Shown here: piece after piece, positions 12,701-23,904 of the stretch | Layout of the letters: each line of letters opens with the position of its first letter | Numbering within the stretch: position 1 is the stretch's first letter | Assembly: GCA_001636815.1 (NCBI GenBank) | Contig: AZHD01000016.1 | Span: 724,506 to 788,505, forward strand | Direction: 5' to 3' | From: Niveomyces insectorum RCEF 264 | Lineage: Eukaryota; Ascomycota; Sordariomycetes; Hypocreales; Cordycipitaceae | DNA length: 64,000 bases | The notes under the pieces: model-generated | The model's input: only the letters and a program-made list of their open reading frames with translations | Database searches by the model: none | Told to the model about the DNA's origin: nothing | Made by a program: the position numbers and the translations under genes

Positions 12701-15076
12701 CTTGCTCGTTTTGAACGAGGTGCATACGTTGGGTCCGTCTGTCACCATGCGTCTCACCGCGGATGCACGCCGGGGACAGAAAAGAGGACGCTGCAGCGTT
12801 GGATAGAGGCTAGCCAGCCAGCTAATACGGAGTACTTAGTAGTTGTATTTTGTTATATCGTATCTTTGAGGTTCTATGTAGGCGAATATGAGCACAGACG
12901 CAGAATAAGCTGTCGTACTGGTATTCTGGGTCCGAACCAAGTGCGTGCATATGCAGTGCAACCTGTGGTGAGGAGAACAAGTTGGCGTGGCGGGCCTGGC
13001 CTGGGAAAGCAGCGGTGGCATTACATCGTAAACCAGATTCGAGAAGCGAAAGAGGTGCACAGCGAGCATGGTCACCCTGGCCGGCGATCTCCAGAAACGC
13101 CAGGGTCGTACAGTGGAGTACGAATCGTGTTCTGTCATACGTCGTACGTACATATACAGACTACAAGCCTGATATAGGTTGCATGCGTGCTCGACATGTC
13201 CGTGCTCCCCTTCTAGAGCGTGGGTTTTTTTTTTCTTTCTTTCTTCCCTTGCTCGGTGTGCAGAGGCGACCCGACGTGCGTCGTTCTGAAACACGAAACA
13301 ACATGTTTCAACGGACAAAAAGAAGGTGGCTGGATCGGACCCAAACAAAACGATCGGCGAGGTTGGCAGTCAGTGCTCTTCGGTGGCGTGAAACAATGTA
13401 GGCAACCTGACCAACCACAAAGCAAGGACGAGCCCGATAGATAGAAAGAAAAGTGCACGGCTGACAGGTTGGTGCTTTTGTTGTTCTGATTCGATGGAGA
13501 ACCTCTTCAGAGGACAAAGTCTGACCGCACCGACCTCGGGGATGCCGGCCTGCTGACGACTTTGACGCGAACGTCTCATCAGTTCCTTTTTTTTTTTTTT
13601 GCACTTGTTTGGCAATTTGAAACACGCCAGTCCAGTCTCCTCTTCATAGAATGCAACCACGCCAAAAGCTTCCAGGTCAATGACTGCCGGTGGTCTCGGC
13701 GTGCCCATGCTGTCACCTCGTTTCTTCGTTGAGAGGCGCATGGACCTTGTTCCTGCTATATTCCAGAATATTATGCCTTTGTATCCCATCGTTTGCTCCA
13801 CCACACATACATTTCATGTTTTCACCGGTTGAGAACTCGGTCAAAACCAGTGCATTCCCCTTTTTCCAGACTTCTGATTCTTTCGTCACGGAAGGCGACT
13901 GGCGAGATTGTCCAAAACGGAAACGACACGTGGGGATTTAGAAACGGAGGCCAAATGAGGACGACCGTTTTCCAGGTTTTCTTTTTTCTTCTTTTTTTGA
14001 TATTGATTTATTTACATAACACTTTTTGCAAGGCAATGTCTTTGTGTCTCTTTTCCTTGTTATTGTTAGGCGGCCCTCGTTGTAAATCTGCTGGTCGCCA
14101 AATATGGTCTCAAAAAGGGGCCCCCTTTTTGACGACAACAAAGAGCACAACCCGAAGAACAAATATGTTCCACCCAACAATTAAAATATCAATGTTTTTA
14201 TTGAAAAAACTAGAAAACAAAAGCAATCAATACAATCTAAGTATTTTCCGTGTTTTGTTTGCCAATGTACCGAAAGGATATGCCTTCTGCAATGGTCAAG
14301 TTCGAGCTATGCTCATCTCGTTTGTCTTCTACTGCTTCCTTAAGTGCACGAATGTAAACAACTGTTATTGTAGATTTGCTAAATACAAATTCAAGAGATC
14401 AATAGATAGTCATCAGCAATGGCAGACCGTTGCAATTCAAACAAATCAAAATCAAAATCAAAATCAAAATCAAAAACAGAACCGAGCCTTGAAGACACAG
14501 ACATGCTTTGGTAATCCTTCTCCTATTTTATACTTCAGTCCAAACTCGCATGTGCCTTGTAAGCTTGTCTTTGTTTGCGTTCGGGTTTGCGTAATGGGAA
14601 TGAAGCACGGCGCCCACAATGGTTGTTCAAGGATAGAAAGGAAACGCGCTCGTCTACTCAAACGAACGGTTATGTCACACTCGAACTTTCCCAACCGCCG
14701 CGGCTGACTGGCTACAACCAACAACAACAACAACATCAAGGAGTACCTACCTTTCCTGGAGACATTACTAAGGAAGGAAGGGAGATGTGAGGCAAGCAGT
14801 CAATTTTGTAGCAAAGGTGCGATATGGGTTTCTTTTGAGAGTTATTTGTCTTTGCGGTAACATCCCTTTTTTCGGTTCCTTTCCCACACTTGGCTTTAAA
14901 AGGCCACTCGCTGTCATTGATTTGTCTTTTATTCTGTTTCTACTGTTTTCAGAAACACACAACAACCAAGGCATCGTTTGTCTGCGTCGCCAGTGCATTT
15001 ACCATTCCTTTTTTGCTCAATTTTTATAAAAGCATCACCCAGCAAACCAATTAGCTGCTAGGCACACAAAACAAAC
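9717..15076. other. gene-poor intergenic region (5.4 kb)
   Basis: No convincing coding gene is visible. Long T and A runs are frequent, and base composition is uneven, with an AT-rich part near 14150-14480. Open frames up to about 300 codons occur (for example at 13793), but they are rich in Phe, Lys and Asn, lack recognisable domains and change character along their length. A hexanucleotide repeat lies at 14443-14475. The last few hundred bases must contain the promoter of the MFS transporter. Confidence 0.55.
14443..14475 (+). repeat. (AAATCA)n hexanucleotide repeat
   Basis: About five tandem units of AAATCA/CAAAAT are directly visible. A short tract of the reverse-complement type (GATTTT)n occurs at 51353-51376. 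Confidence 0.85.
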
Positions 15077-16962
15077 ATGGACGAGACGATAGCCGAAAAG
15101 GCAGTAGAAGAAACACCTAGGATGGCCACATGGAGGCTGACGATCTTGAGCATCAGGTGCGAATTGTTTTGTTTTGATTTCTTTATCCCAACCCGATACT
15201 CCTGCCTTCGATTATGTTGTTCCTTTGCATTCATATTCTCTTCTAACTTTCGAAGCATCGGTCTCTGCCTCTTTGTAGCCACGCACAACACCACCAACCT
15301 CGCCATCAGTCTCGTTCTTATTGGTCGAGACCTCGACACGCTCGATGGCATCACATGGGTGGCTCTGTCCTACAACCTGGCCTACGTCTGCTGCACCCTG
15401 ATCATCGTCCACATCGCTACGATCCTCGGCAACTATCCTGTCTATATGGCCTCTTTGTTCTTCTTCAGTATCTTCTCTTTCGCGTCCGGATACGCGCAGA
15501 CGCTGCCGCAGCTCGTCACCTTGCGAGCCCTGCAAGGCATTGGTGGTGCCGGGATCTACGCGCTGTCTCCGGTGCTCTGGGATGCAATCGCCCCGAACCA
15601 TTACAGGAAGAGCATTGCTGCCGCGTGTAGCGGAATCGTCGGTATGGCGGCCGTTGCCGGCCCGCTTGTTGGCTTTTTGTTGTCGCAGTATCTTTCATGG
15701 CGGTTTATGTTCGTGATCGGGTAAGCCTCGTCGGACATCGTGCACCGACACTGTAAGGACCCCCCTCCCGTTCTTTGGCTAACCCTGGCTAACCCGTTGG
15801 CAGCGGCTTGCTTGTGCTTGCCGCTGTGAACATCTTTACTTGGACGTGGCCAGGTCCCATGCAGATGGTGGGCAGTGGGCGAAGCCTATGGGCGTCGCTT
15901 GACTTGGTCGGCTTCGTCCTGTTCCTTGTGGCCGCCGTGTGTTACACGTTTGGGTTTGACCGGCTTGCCGCGTCTCGCGGTCAAGCGACAGACGCCAACG
16001 ATATGTGGCTTACCTGGGTTCCAGGAACGTACTATCTCATTTTGCTCTATCTGAAGGGGCGAGCCATTGAGAAGCGTGGGACACGCCAACTGGCCGCGTT
16101 TCCCCGAGCCCTGTTCCGGCATCCGGAGTTTGCTTTGTCCTTCGTCTACAGTCTTTTTATGGGCTTTGCGTTTTTCGTCCTCATTTGCACATTTCCGTTG
16201 CGCATGCAAATCCTGCACTCAACGAGCGCCGTCTTCGCTGGTGTCTTGCTGCTCCCCATGCTCGGCGCCGTCGCCGTCGGCAGCGTCATTGGCGGCGTCT
16301 CCGGCATCGCGTTTTCCAGCCCCGCCAGGTCGCACTGGTATTTGCTTTGCTGCCCTGTTTGCTTCGGCGGCGCCCTCATCGTCACTGGCGTTAATCTCGA
16401 CATTTTTGCCGGATTTTCGACTTCCTTGTGGGTGCCCGCGCTGGTGGGACTGCCTTTGATCGGCCTGGGCTGGGGCCTGGGCACATCCGCAACGGCAGTT
16501 GCCGCAACAACTAACGCACGACGGGGCAACGACGGCAACGACGGCAACGAAAACAACGACAACAACGACAACGTCGCCTACCCCGTGTGCCAGGGCGTCC
16601 TCGCCCAGGTACGCGTCATTGGCAGCTGCATGGGTCTGGCCCTCTCGGGTGCCGTTCTGGCGGGCGTCGATGTGGCCAAGCTGGCCAAGACGGACCCGTC
16701 CGTCCACACTCCACTCGCGTCCGTCGTGAGCGCATTCACTCCGGGTGACGCAGTCACCGTGCGGCAGACCTTTCTAGACGCCTACGTAAACGACCTGATC
16801 ATGCTTTCGCAAATTGCAAGCCATGCCATCTTTTATTTCTTGCTGAGGTTCTCCTGGTATCCGCCCGACCTCGAGTACGAGAGAACCCCGGGCGGTCGAG
16901 ACACAATCCAGGACGGCCATGCTGGGGAGCGAGGCGACGCTGGTAGGACACAGACCGCGTAA
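15077..16962 (+). CDS. MFS transporter, DHA2 (14-spanner) type
   Basis: This is an integral membrane transporter of about 567 residues. The exons are 15077-15156, 15256-15720 and 15804-16962; intron 1 is 99 bp and intron 2 is 83 bp. Splicing at the AG ending at 15255 keeps the frame and creates a continuous first helix (ILSISIGLCLFVAT), which decides against the later AG at 15278. The first half shows a motif A-like region, the segment LRALQGIGGAGIYAL and a motif C-like SGIVGMAAVAGPLVGFLL, as expected of drug:H+ antiporter-like MFS proteins. A hydrophilic Asn/Asp/Gly-rich loop interrupts the second half. The substrate cannot be told. The gene stands alone, with no biosynthetic enzyme beside it apart from a short-chain dehydrogenase 1 kb downstream. 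Confidence 0.88.
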
Positions 16963-17745
16963 TGCGTCTTATCATTCTTCTTCGGATGTGGCACACCAAA
17001 GACGAAGCGGTTCGTCTCACGCTGCTAGAAAACTACCGGGACTGGTGAAAAGGCGTAGTTATTTTCCGACTATGGTCGTCGAGTTTTAAGGGAGAGCGTT
17101 GGTCTCCACGGTGATCCACTGGTTTTCTTACTTTCTTTGTGTTTATGTATTGCCAATTTCATGTTGGCATTGAGGCGGTTGGACGAGGCATTCATTACAG
17201 CATGATAGAATACGACGACAACTGGAGAGACAGCATTGTTAGACAGACATGGGGAAAAGCGAAGCGTTGACGTAGGATAGCAACACCAACGAGTATTCTC
17301 GAGAGTTTTCTATCAAGACGTAATATTCGTGAAGGACATTCGCAGGTGAAGAGGCTGCTCATCGGGAAATCGGGCGTGCTTAGGACGCTGCTCCGTAGTA
17401 ACGTGCGTCCCACTAGTCTGTAGCCGCAGGCTCTCAGAGAGATCTCAGCGCGGGCAATTCCCGAACACTCCCCGACGGCCATACGCCGCCCGTTTATCTC
17501 TTCGTCTTTTTCGTTCTTTTTTTTCCCCGGTAGCCGTTTTGGTTCTTCCGTGGTCCCCAGTTTTCGAGGAGAAGAAAAGGGGGTTTCGCGTTGCGGTTGG
17601 AGATTCCGGATTGCATCACCGCGGGGTTTTTTTCTTTTTATTTTTCTCTTGACTTGGGTATCCCATTGATTTTGTCTTTTTTTTTTCATTTTGAATTGTT
17701 TCATCCCGTAACGTGGTTTCTGCGTCCTCCTCCCGCTGCAAGACA

Positions 17746-17752
17746 TATATAT
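17746..17752 (+). promoter_or_regulatory. TATA-like box of the dehydrogenase gene
   Basis: TATATAT lies 245 bp before the start codon in a C/T-rich promoter. The role is inferred from sequence and position. Confidence 0.35.
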
Positions 17753-17813
17753 CTACACGTTATTATCTACGCCAACAAACCGTTACTTACTTACCTCGGC
17801 CTTTCACACAGCG

Positions 17814-17833
17814 CCCCCCCCCCCCCCCCCCCC
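17814..17833 (+). repeat. poly(C) tract, 20 bases
   Basis: An uninterrupted run of 20 C lies about 165 bp before the start codon, probably in the transcribed leader or core promoter. It is unusual because most homopolymers in this window are T or A. Confidence 0.95.
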
Positions 17834-17996
17834 TGCTGCTGCCCGGTCCCGCCTGCCGTCCTTCCTGAGCCACCGCCACCCCATCGTCCGTCGCCGGTCC
17901 TCACCGTTTCCGTCTCCGTCTCCGTCTTCGTCCGCTTTCCCCTTTTCCTTCCCGTTTCCCGCCGTCTCGTTCGCCCCTGTTGCCGCCCGCGCCACC

Positions 17997-19102
17997 ATGG
18001 CCACCACCGCCGCCGCCAAGCGCCTCCACGGCAAGACCGTCGTCGTCACCGGCGCCTCCTCCGGCATCGGCCGCAGCTGCGCCGTCGAGTTTGCCCGCAC
18101 CGCGGCCATCGGCGGCAACGCCAACTTCCGCCTCATCCTGACCGCCCGCCGCATCGACACCCTCCGCCAAATCGCCGCCGACATCACCAACGAGGTCGGC
18201 GCCGCCGGCGTCCAGGTCCTGCCCGTCCAGCTCGACGTCAGCGACCCGGACGCCGTCCGCGCCTTTGTCGGCAACCTGCCGGCCGAGTGGCGCGACATCC
18301 ACGTCCTCGTGAACAATGCGTACGCCCCCTCTTATTTTTTTCTGTCCTCGCTTCGCTTGCTTTTTTCTTTTTCCTTTTCTTTCTTTCCTCGCTTCGCTCG
18401 TTGCCTGCTGACACGAATAGCGGCCTCGTCAAGGGCCTCGACCGCGCCCCCCAAATCGCCGAGGCCGACATCAACGTCATGTTCAACACCAACGTCACCG
18501 GCCTCATCAACATGACCCAGGCCATCCTCCCCATTTTCCTCAAGCGCGGCTCCGACGGCGGCGCCGGCGACATCATCAACATCGGCAGCATCGCCGGCCT
18601 CGAACCCTACCCGGGCGGCAGCATCTACTGCGCCACCAAGGCCGCCGTCCGCAGCTTCACCGAGAGCCTGCGCAAGGAGCTCATCCACACCCGCGTCCGC
18701 GTCATCGAGGTCGACCCGGGCCAGGTCGAGACCGAGTTCTCCATTGTGCGCTTCGGCGGCGACAAGGCCAAGGCGGACGCCGTCTACGCGTAGGTTGCAG
18801 TCGATGATTGACGCATTTTTGATCCAAACTGCTTTTGTGTACTCTTATTGTACCTGTTTGCCGTACTGCTTGTGCTGACACGGTCCCACCCCCAGCGGCG
18901 TCAACCCCCTGACGCCCGACGACATCGCCGACGTGGTGGTCTTTACGGCCACGCGGCCCGAGAACGTGGTGATTGCCAACTCGCTGATCTTCCCGCAGCA
19001 CCAGGTGCGTGTCCTACGGTCCGCTTCCCTTGTTCTCCTTCCTGGTCCATTCATCCTGCTGACAACGTCCAGGGCGCCGCTGGTCTTCTCTACCGGAAGT
19101 AG
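17997..19102 (+). CDS. short-chain dehydrogenase/reductase (NADP-dependent, YdfG/YMR226C-like)
   Basis: This is a classical SDR of 276 residues. The exons are 17997-18319, 18421-18789, 18896-19004 and 19073-19102; the last encodes only nine residues and the stop. The cofactor motif TGASSGIG is at residues 18-25 and NNAG around 106-109. The catalytic triad is visible as Ser164, Tyr177 and Lys181 (YxxxK). Length and overall pattern, including the late PGQVETEFS segment and the C-terminal IFPQHQ followed by a short basic tail, match cytosolic NADP-dependent 3-hydroxy acid or serine dehydrogenases of the yeast YMR226C and bacterial YdfG family. The start codon has an ideal context (GCCACCATGG). 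The specific substrate is inferred from family resemblance. Confidence 0.9.
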
Positions 19103-19826
19103 AGGGAGGGCAGCCGTCTTTGTCTACATGTGTACTCTGAAAGCAGCCATTGGCCGGGCAAACCGACTTTGCAAATGTCTATGTCTACCAAAAAGCAAAA
19201 ATAGAAACAATACAGAACACGTCAGTAAATCCAACTGTACGTATCGTGTCCCCCAATTCTCTGCATGTGAAGTATCCCCTCCTATATCGGCGGCCCCTCC
19301 AAAACCACAAACCAGGCCATTCGCATTATGTAATATGTCCGGCAGAATAACAAAATGCGATGTGGCGGGGCATGGGGCTGACACACCGACTACGGCCTTA
19401 CGCTAGTGCGTTGTGGCTTTTCCTGTAGAACCCGCCCCGCAAAAAAATTCTGCCGTCGTAATTTTTATCTCGTTATCGGGTTTCTCTTATCGGGGCTAGG
19501 TGGCGGGACGCGGCAGAATTTTTTTTGGTTGCAGCTTTTCGGTGAACTTTTGTTATTGTCTCTTGTTTTCCTTTTTCTGCCCTCGCTCGCCTCCCCGCCT
19601 TCCACAAAAAAGCAAACCGCCGCCCATCACCGCCCATTTTTTGACAACCCACACGAACCAACGAAGAAAAATTATTACCCACAGCGAACGGATTTCCCCC
19701 TCTTCTCTCACCGCCAGGGACACGGCGAGAGAGTTTGTAGTCAGACGAGAAAGCCAGCGACCAGCAAAAGCGAATTGAGCGGCCGGCATCGAAATCGACC
19801 GACCGACCGACCGACCAACCGCCATT
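19103..19826. other. intergenic region between dehydrogenase and zinc-finger regulator
   Basis: No gene is seen. The region contains the 3' end of the dehydrogenase transcript and the promoter and leader of the next gene. Five tandem GACC units lie at 19797-19816, ending 10 bp before the next start codon. Confidence 0.6.
19797..19816 (+). repeat. (GACC)5 tetranucleotide repeat in a leader
   Basis: Five perfect GACC units lie directly before the start codon at 19827, so they are very probably transcribed in the 5' untranslated region. Confidence 0.9.
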
Positions 19827-22800
19827 ATGGGCCGGAAACCGAACCCGATCATCCTGCAGTTCTTTGAACGCGGCGAGCGTCTGGCCGACAACAGCAACCG
19901 GTATCCGCACCAATGCAAGGCCTGCGGCGAGTCGTTCCCCAAGGGCCGCACGGAGTCGCTGATGGCGCACATTTCGAAAAAGTGCCCGGCCATCAGCGAG
20001 GCCGACCGCATCAACGCGTGTTTGTCGCTCAACGGCCTGAGCCACCACATTGCCGCCGCCGCCGCCGCCTCGGCCGGGCGCGGGGGTGGTAGCGGCAGCG
20101 GCGGCGGTAACGACGGCACCGGCACTGGCAACGGCGACGGCACCGTCAACATCGGCGGCGGCGTGGTCNNNNNNNNNNNNNNNNNNNNNNNNNNNNNNNN
20201 NNNNNNNNNNNNNNNNNNNNNNNNNNNNNNNNNNNNNNNNNNNNNNNNNCGGTGCCCGCGGCCAAGGCCAGCGGCTGATCCACACCCACGCGCACCATCA
20301 CCTCCTCGCGGCCAACCACCATGCGGGCGGCGTGTCTAGCCCGGCGGCCGCCGCGGCTGCGGCCGCCGTCGCTGCTGCTGCAGCTGCTGCCGCAGCCGCC
20401 GCCGCCACCTCCTCGAACTCGACCTCTCCGCCGCCTTCCTCCTCCGCCGTCGACATGCAGCGCGACTGGACCGCGCTCGAGACGCTGGCCGAGGTGTCGC
20501 GGCAGATCGACCTGAGCGAAAAGCACGACGACCGCGTGCCCGGTGGTGGCAAGAACGGTGCCCATGGCGTTGACGATGCCGGTGCGAACACGGGCGCCAT
20601 GTCTGGTGCGTTGATGACTCCCGACATGGCGACGCACTTCGAGTCCCAGGAACAGCTCGCGCAGGAAGCGGCGTTGTTCAAATCGGACCACAATGGTATG
20701 GGAAGCGCATGAACGAGAACACCTGTAGCTTCATTGCGAGACAGAGAGAGTGGCTTGTTTACTGACTACGCAACATGGTTAGACGCGGACGAACAAGACT
20801 TGATCACCATCGAGCAGATCAAGCGTCTCGAGGCTGCGAATCTGTCCATGGCTGCCGCTGCCACGGCGCAGCTAAACCCCTCCCTCCTCGACCCCCAGCT
20901 GCGCACCGAAGAACCAGCACCGACGGCTACTTCTCAGCCGGTGGCGTCCGGCGAGACCGAACAACAGTCTACGGAAGGAGTAGCAGAAGTAGCAGCAGGG
21001 GCAGCAGCACCAACACCATCCGACGGAGGCGAGACGGCGGTGGCGGCGGCGGCGACGACAACGACGTCCACTGCAGACGTAAAAAATCCTGAAGCAGGAG
21101 CGGAAGACGCGACAGAAACAGATGCTGTACAGACCGACGCACCACCTAGCAACATCGCCGAGACCGCTGTCATGGCCGACGAGCCAATGCAGACGCAGCA
21201 GCCGCCGCCGCCACCTCCAGAGGACCTGCAGACGCAACTCCAGGAGCAACACCAGACCCTCCTGCCCGCCACCGTCGACGCCGCTACGGCATCCAGCCAG
21301 CCATGGGGCGAGATTACCTACCTTACCGAGAATGTCCTGCCCCACGTGTTTGGGCCCGCCGGCCACCACCAGCACCTGCCGCCCAGCCCGGGCAACCCGA
21401 GCCGCATCAGTTTCCACCTCAACAACCCCAACGAGGCAAAGCCCCGCCAGGGCCGCGCGCGCTTCAACACCACGCGTCGCAAAGAGGTCCAGGAGGTGCG
21501 CCGCATCGGCGCCTGCATCCGCTGCCGCATCCTGCGCAAAACCTGCTCCAAGGGCAGCCCCTGCGACCAGTGCCGCAAGGTGCTGTCACCACGCGTCTGG
21601 CGCGCGGGGTGCGTGCGTACCAAGTTCACCGAGCAGCTCAACTTGTTCTGCGCTGGCGTGCAGGTGGTGCTGGCGCAGCACCGTGCGCTGCAGCTGCGCG
21701 AGACGGTCGACATTGTCAACCGCGGCTTGCTGATTGAGGCGACGCACTTCCCCGACAATCCGGCCGTGGCGGTGACGCTCGAAGTGTTGCAGAGCAATGG
21801 ACTCCAGGGGCCCGGCGCGGCCGGGGAGACGACAGAAGCGGCTGCAGCAGCAGCCGCAGCAGCAGCCGCAGGCTGCGGCGGCTGTCGCTGTTGCAGCGGG
21901 AGAAAGTGAAAGTGCCGGCGCAGATGCAGGAGCAGCTGGGGAAGAAATGAATACGGACGAACCGGGTGCTTCGGTGGATACTGGCGCTGGTCCTGTTGGT
22001 GGTGCAGCGGTCGACAATGCTGGCGATGTCGACGCCAAAGACGAGAAGAATGGGACCGGCGAAGGCGCGGAGGTGGACGCTAGCACAGGCGATATGGACG
22101 GCAAAGAGCTGGGCACAAACATAGACACTGACATGGACGGAGGCGACGCAGATGGTACGGGCGTGGCCGATAACAGCCACGACGCGTCTACGGCCGCGGC
22201 TCCCGCCACAGCGCCGAACCTCGCTGCCGCGGTGGCGCCGCCGCCGCTGCCGCTGCACCTTTGGAAGGAGGGCGAGATCGTCATGGTCGACACGAGTAAG
22301 GACGACGTTCCCTTGAAGATGGAGTACTACATGCGCAACGCGCTGCCCGAGTTTATCCAGCGCGAGCCCTCGCTCTTTGTGCGCACCCTGCTCGAGACCG
22401 TCCTACAGCGCGCCCAGACGACCAACAGCATGTTGCTGCGGCGCGCCCTCGAGTTGTGGGGGCTCGTGGAGATCCTCGACCGGGAGCGGCAGTGGCAGAT
22501 CCGCGTGAAGCCGGCCACGGACGATGCCGCGTCCGGTGATCTGCAACAACAACAACAGAAACAGCTACAAGAACAAGGGGATGGACAAGCGCAGCAACCA
22601 CCACCTCAGCAGATCCGCCCGGACACCGACCAGGACACGTACACGACGCTGTGCCTGCAGCTGACGGCCGCCGCCGAGCGCAAGGCCGCCGCCACCAGCC
22701 ACAGCCTGCTGACCACCATGCAGCGCCTGCTGCAGGACAGCAAGACGAAAATCGACTGCAGCATGTACTTTGCGACGCTGCTGCTGCTCACGTGCGTTGA

Positions 22801-23225
22801 AAAAGCCACGTGGGGTTTCACGGCGTGGGACCAGGCGGAGGGCTTGCGCGCGCTGTGGCCGCTGGAACGCAGCCCGCAGGAGTTTGCGCAGCAAGGGTAC
22901 GTCATTGCGGACCTGCTGCGGATGCTGTTGGGTATCCGGCGGGCGCTGCCGCGGACGACGTGCCGGCCCGCGGACGGGCAGCTGGTGGCCGAGGACGCCG
23001 GCGAGGACCCCGTCGTGCGCGACTTTTTCGCGGCGATCAAGCTTAACTGTGGGTTGCTCCTTTCCTTTTCCTTAACGTTACTTTTTCTTCTTCTTTGGGG
23101 CGCATGCTAACAATATAGACGACGACGTGGTGGCTAAGCAAGAGCACCCCGTGTTCTCGCCCACCGACTCGCGGTCGTTTGAACTGCTGTTCTGCTCGTC
23201 TTTGTTGCTGCCGGCACGGGACTGA
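19827..23225 (+). CDS. zinc-finger regulator: N-terminal C2HC/BED-like finger plus atypical C6 cluster (gapped)
   Basis: This is a large putative DNA-binding protein, not assignable to a named gene. The N-terminus begins MGRKPNPIILQFFERGERL and carries a C-x2-C...H-x4-C finger (residues about 31-54) resembling a BED/C2HC finger. Gly- and Ala-rich low-complexity sequence follows, interrupted by the N gap. Visible splices are intron 20696-20782, restoring DADEQDLITIEQIK, and intron 23049-23118, joining a last exon that stops at 23225. A second cysteine cluster near 21510-21610 reads C-x2-C-x6-C-x5-C-x2-C-x12-C, a Zn2Cys6-like pattern with an overlong last spacing. Between 21734 and 21909 the coding frame shifts by one within a GCAG-rich stretch, by an intron I cannot place or a sequence error. 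The C-terminal part (22260-23040) is helical-looking with no domain I recognise. Nuclear location and regulatory role are inferred. Confidence 0.75.
20169..20249. other. assembly gap (81 N)
   Basis: A run of N lies inside the coding region of the zinc-finger regulator, in a GGC/GCC-rich low-complexity stretch. The true length is unknown, so the frame continuity across it is only apparent. Confidence 0.99.
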
Positions 23226-23904
23226 CGAGTGTCAACGAGCACCATGATGTTATGATCTTTTACAAAGGGGTTTTCTTTTTTTTTCTTCTTCTGGAAAGCG
23301 GGTTTATTGAACGGATTAACAAAAAGGAACGCGGAAAGGCAAACAACTAATTGGGTTTTGATATGATATGACGAGGTTGGCGTTTCTGCTATTTTATTTG
23401 TCCTTTTGCTCAGGATTGGTTTCTCTCACGAGAGGGGAGTGTTGACGAAAAGCAAATAAGGGCTCTTTTCATAAAACGGTTACGGCGGTCGTCCTCGCTG
23501 GGCACGAGATAAATCACGCAAAAGCCGGTGTTGCTTTGCGAGTTTTCTGTTCTTGATTTTTGTTTTGTCGCCGGTTTTTATTTTTAACTCTACGTCATTT
23601 CCCCCCGGTTTAGAGTCCTTTAGCGATGAAATTGGAAGGCCAAGGCCGACACAGGAAGACAAATCAGAAGTGCAAACAAGAATTACGGATAGATTTTTTA
23701 CTCGATGGGATACAAGACGTCATGGTGAGATGTGTGAACGACTTCGCAATGGTTTGGAGAAAAGAAAAAATACTTTCCGTCGTCAAAATGGGCACTCTAC
23801 GTAGAAAACAGCTGATGCTCGCTCGCCATCGTAGGAATAGGTCGTTGCCTCTTCCGTGTAAAAGCAAAACAGCCCTCAAAATAACCGTCCAAACATCTCC
23901 CCGC
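23226..23904. other. convergent intergenic region
   Basis: This is the 3' flank of two convergent genes, the zinc-finger regulator and SEC5. It is AT-rich with T runs and shows no convincing gene. Confidence 0.6.

Larger units (their letters stand above)
16963..17996. other. intergenic region upstream of the dehydrogenase
   Basis: No gene is seen. The right part is pyrimidine-rich and looks like a promoter and leader. It contains TATATAT at 17746-17752 and a run of 20 C at 17814-17833. The left part should hold the 3' end of the transporter transcript. Confidence 0.6.

Noticed and set aside
13793..14707. 304-codon plus-strand open frame
   Set aside because: Composition changes along its length, it crosses an AT-rich part and a hexanucleotide repeat, and no domain or family resemblance is visible.
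15157..15278. Longer first intron of the MFS gene ending at the AG of TTTGTAG
   Set aside because: Its 122 bp would shift the frame; the AG at 15255 gives a 99 bp intron, keeps the frame and completes helix 1.
15771..15803. TAACCC-like repeats suggesting telomeric or interstitial telomere sequence
   Set aside because: Only two imperfect copies occur (GCTAACCCTGGCTAACCCG), inside the second intron of the MFS gene near its acceptor.
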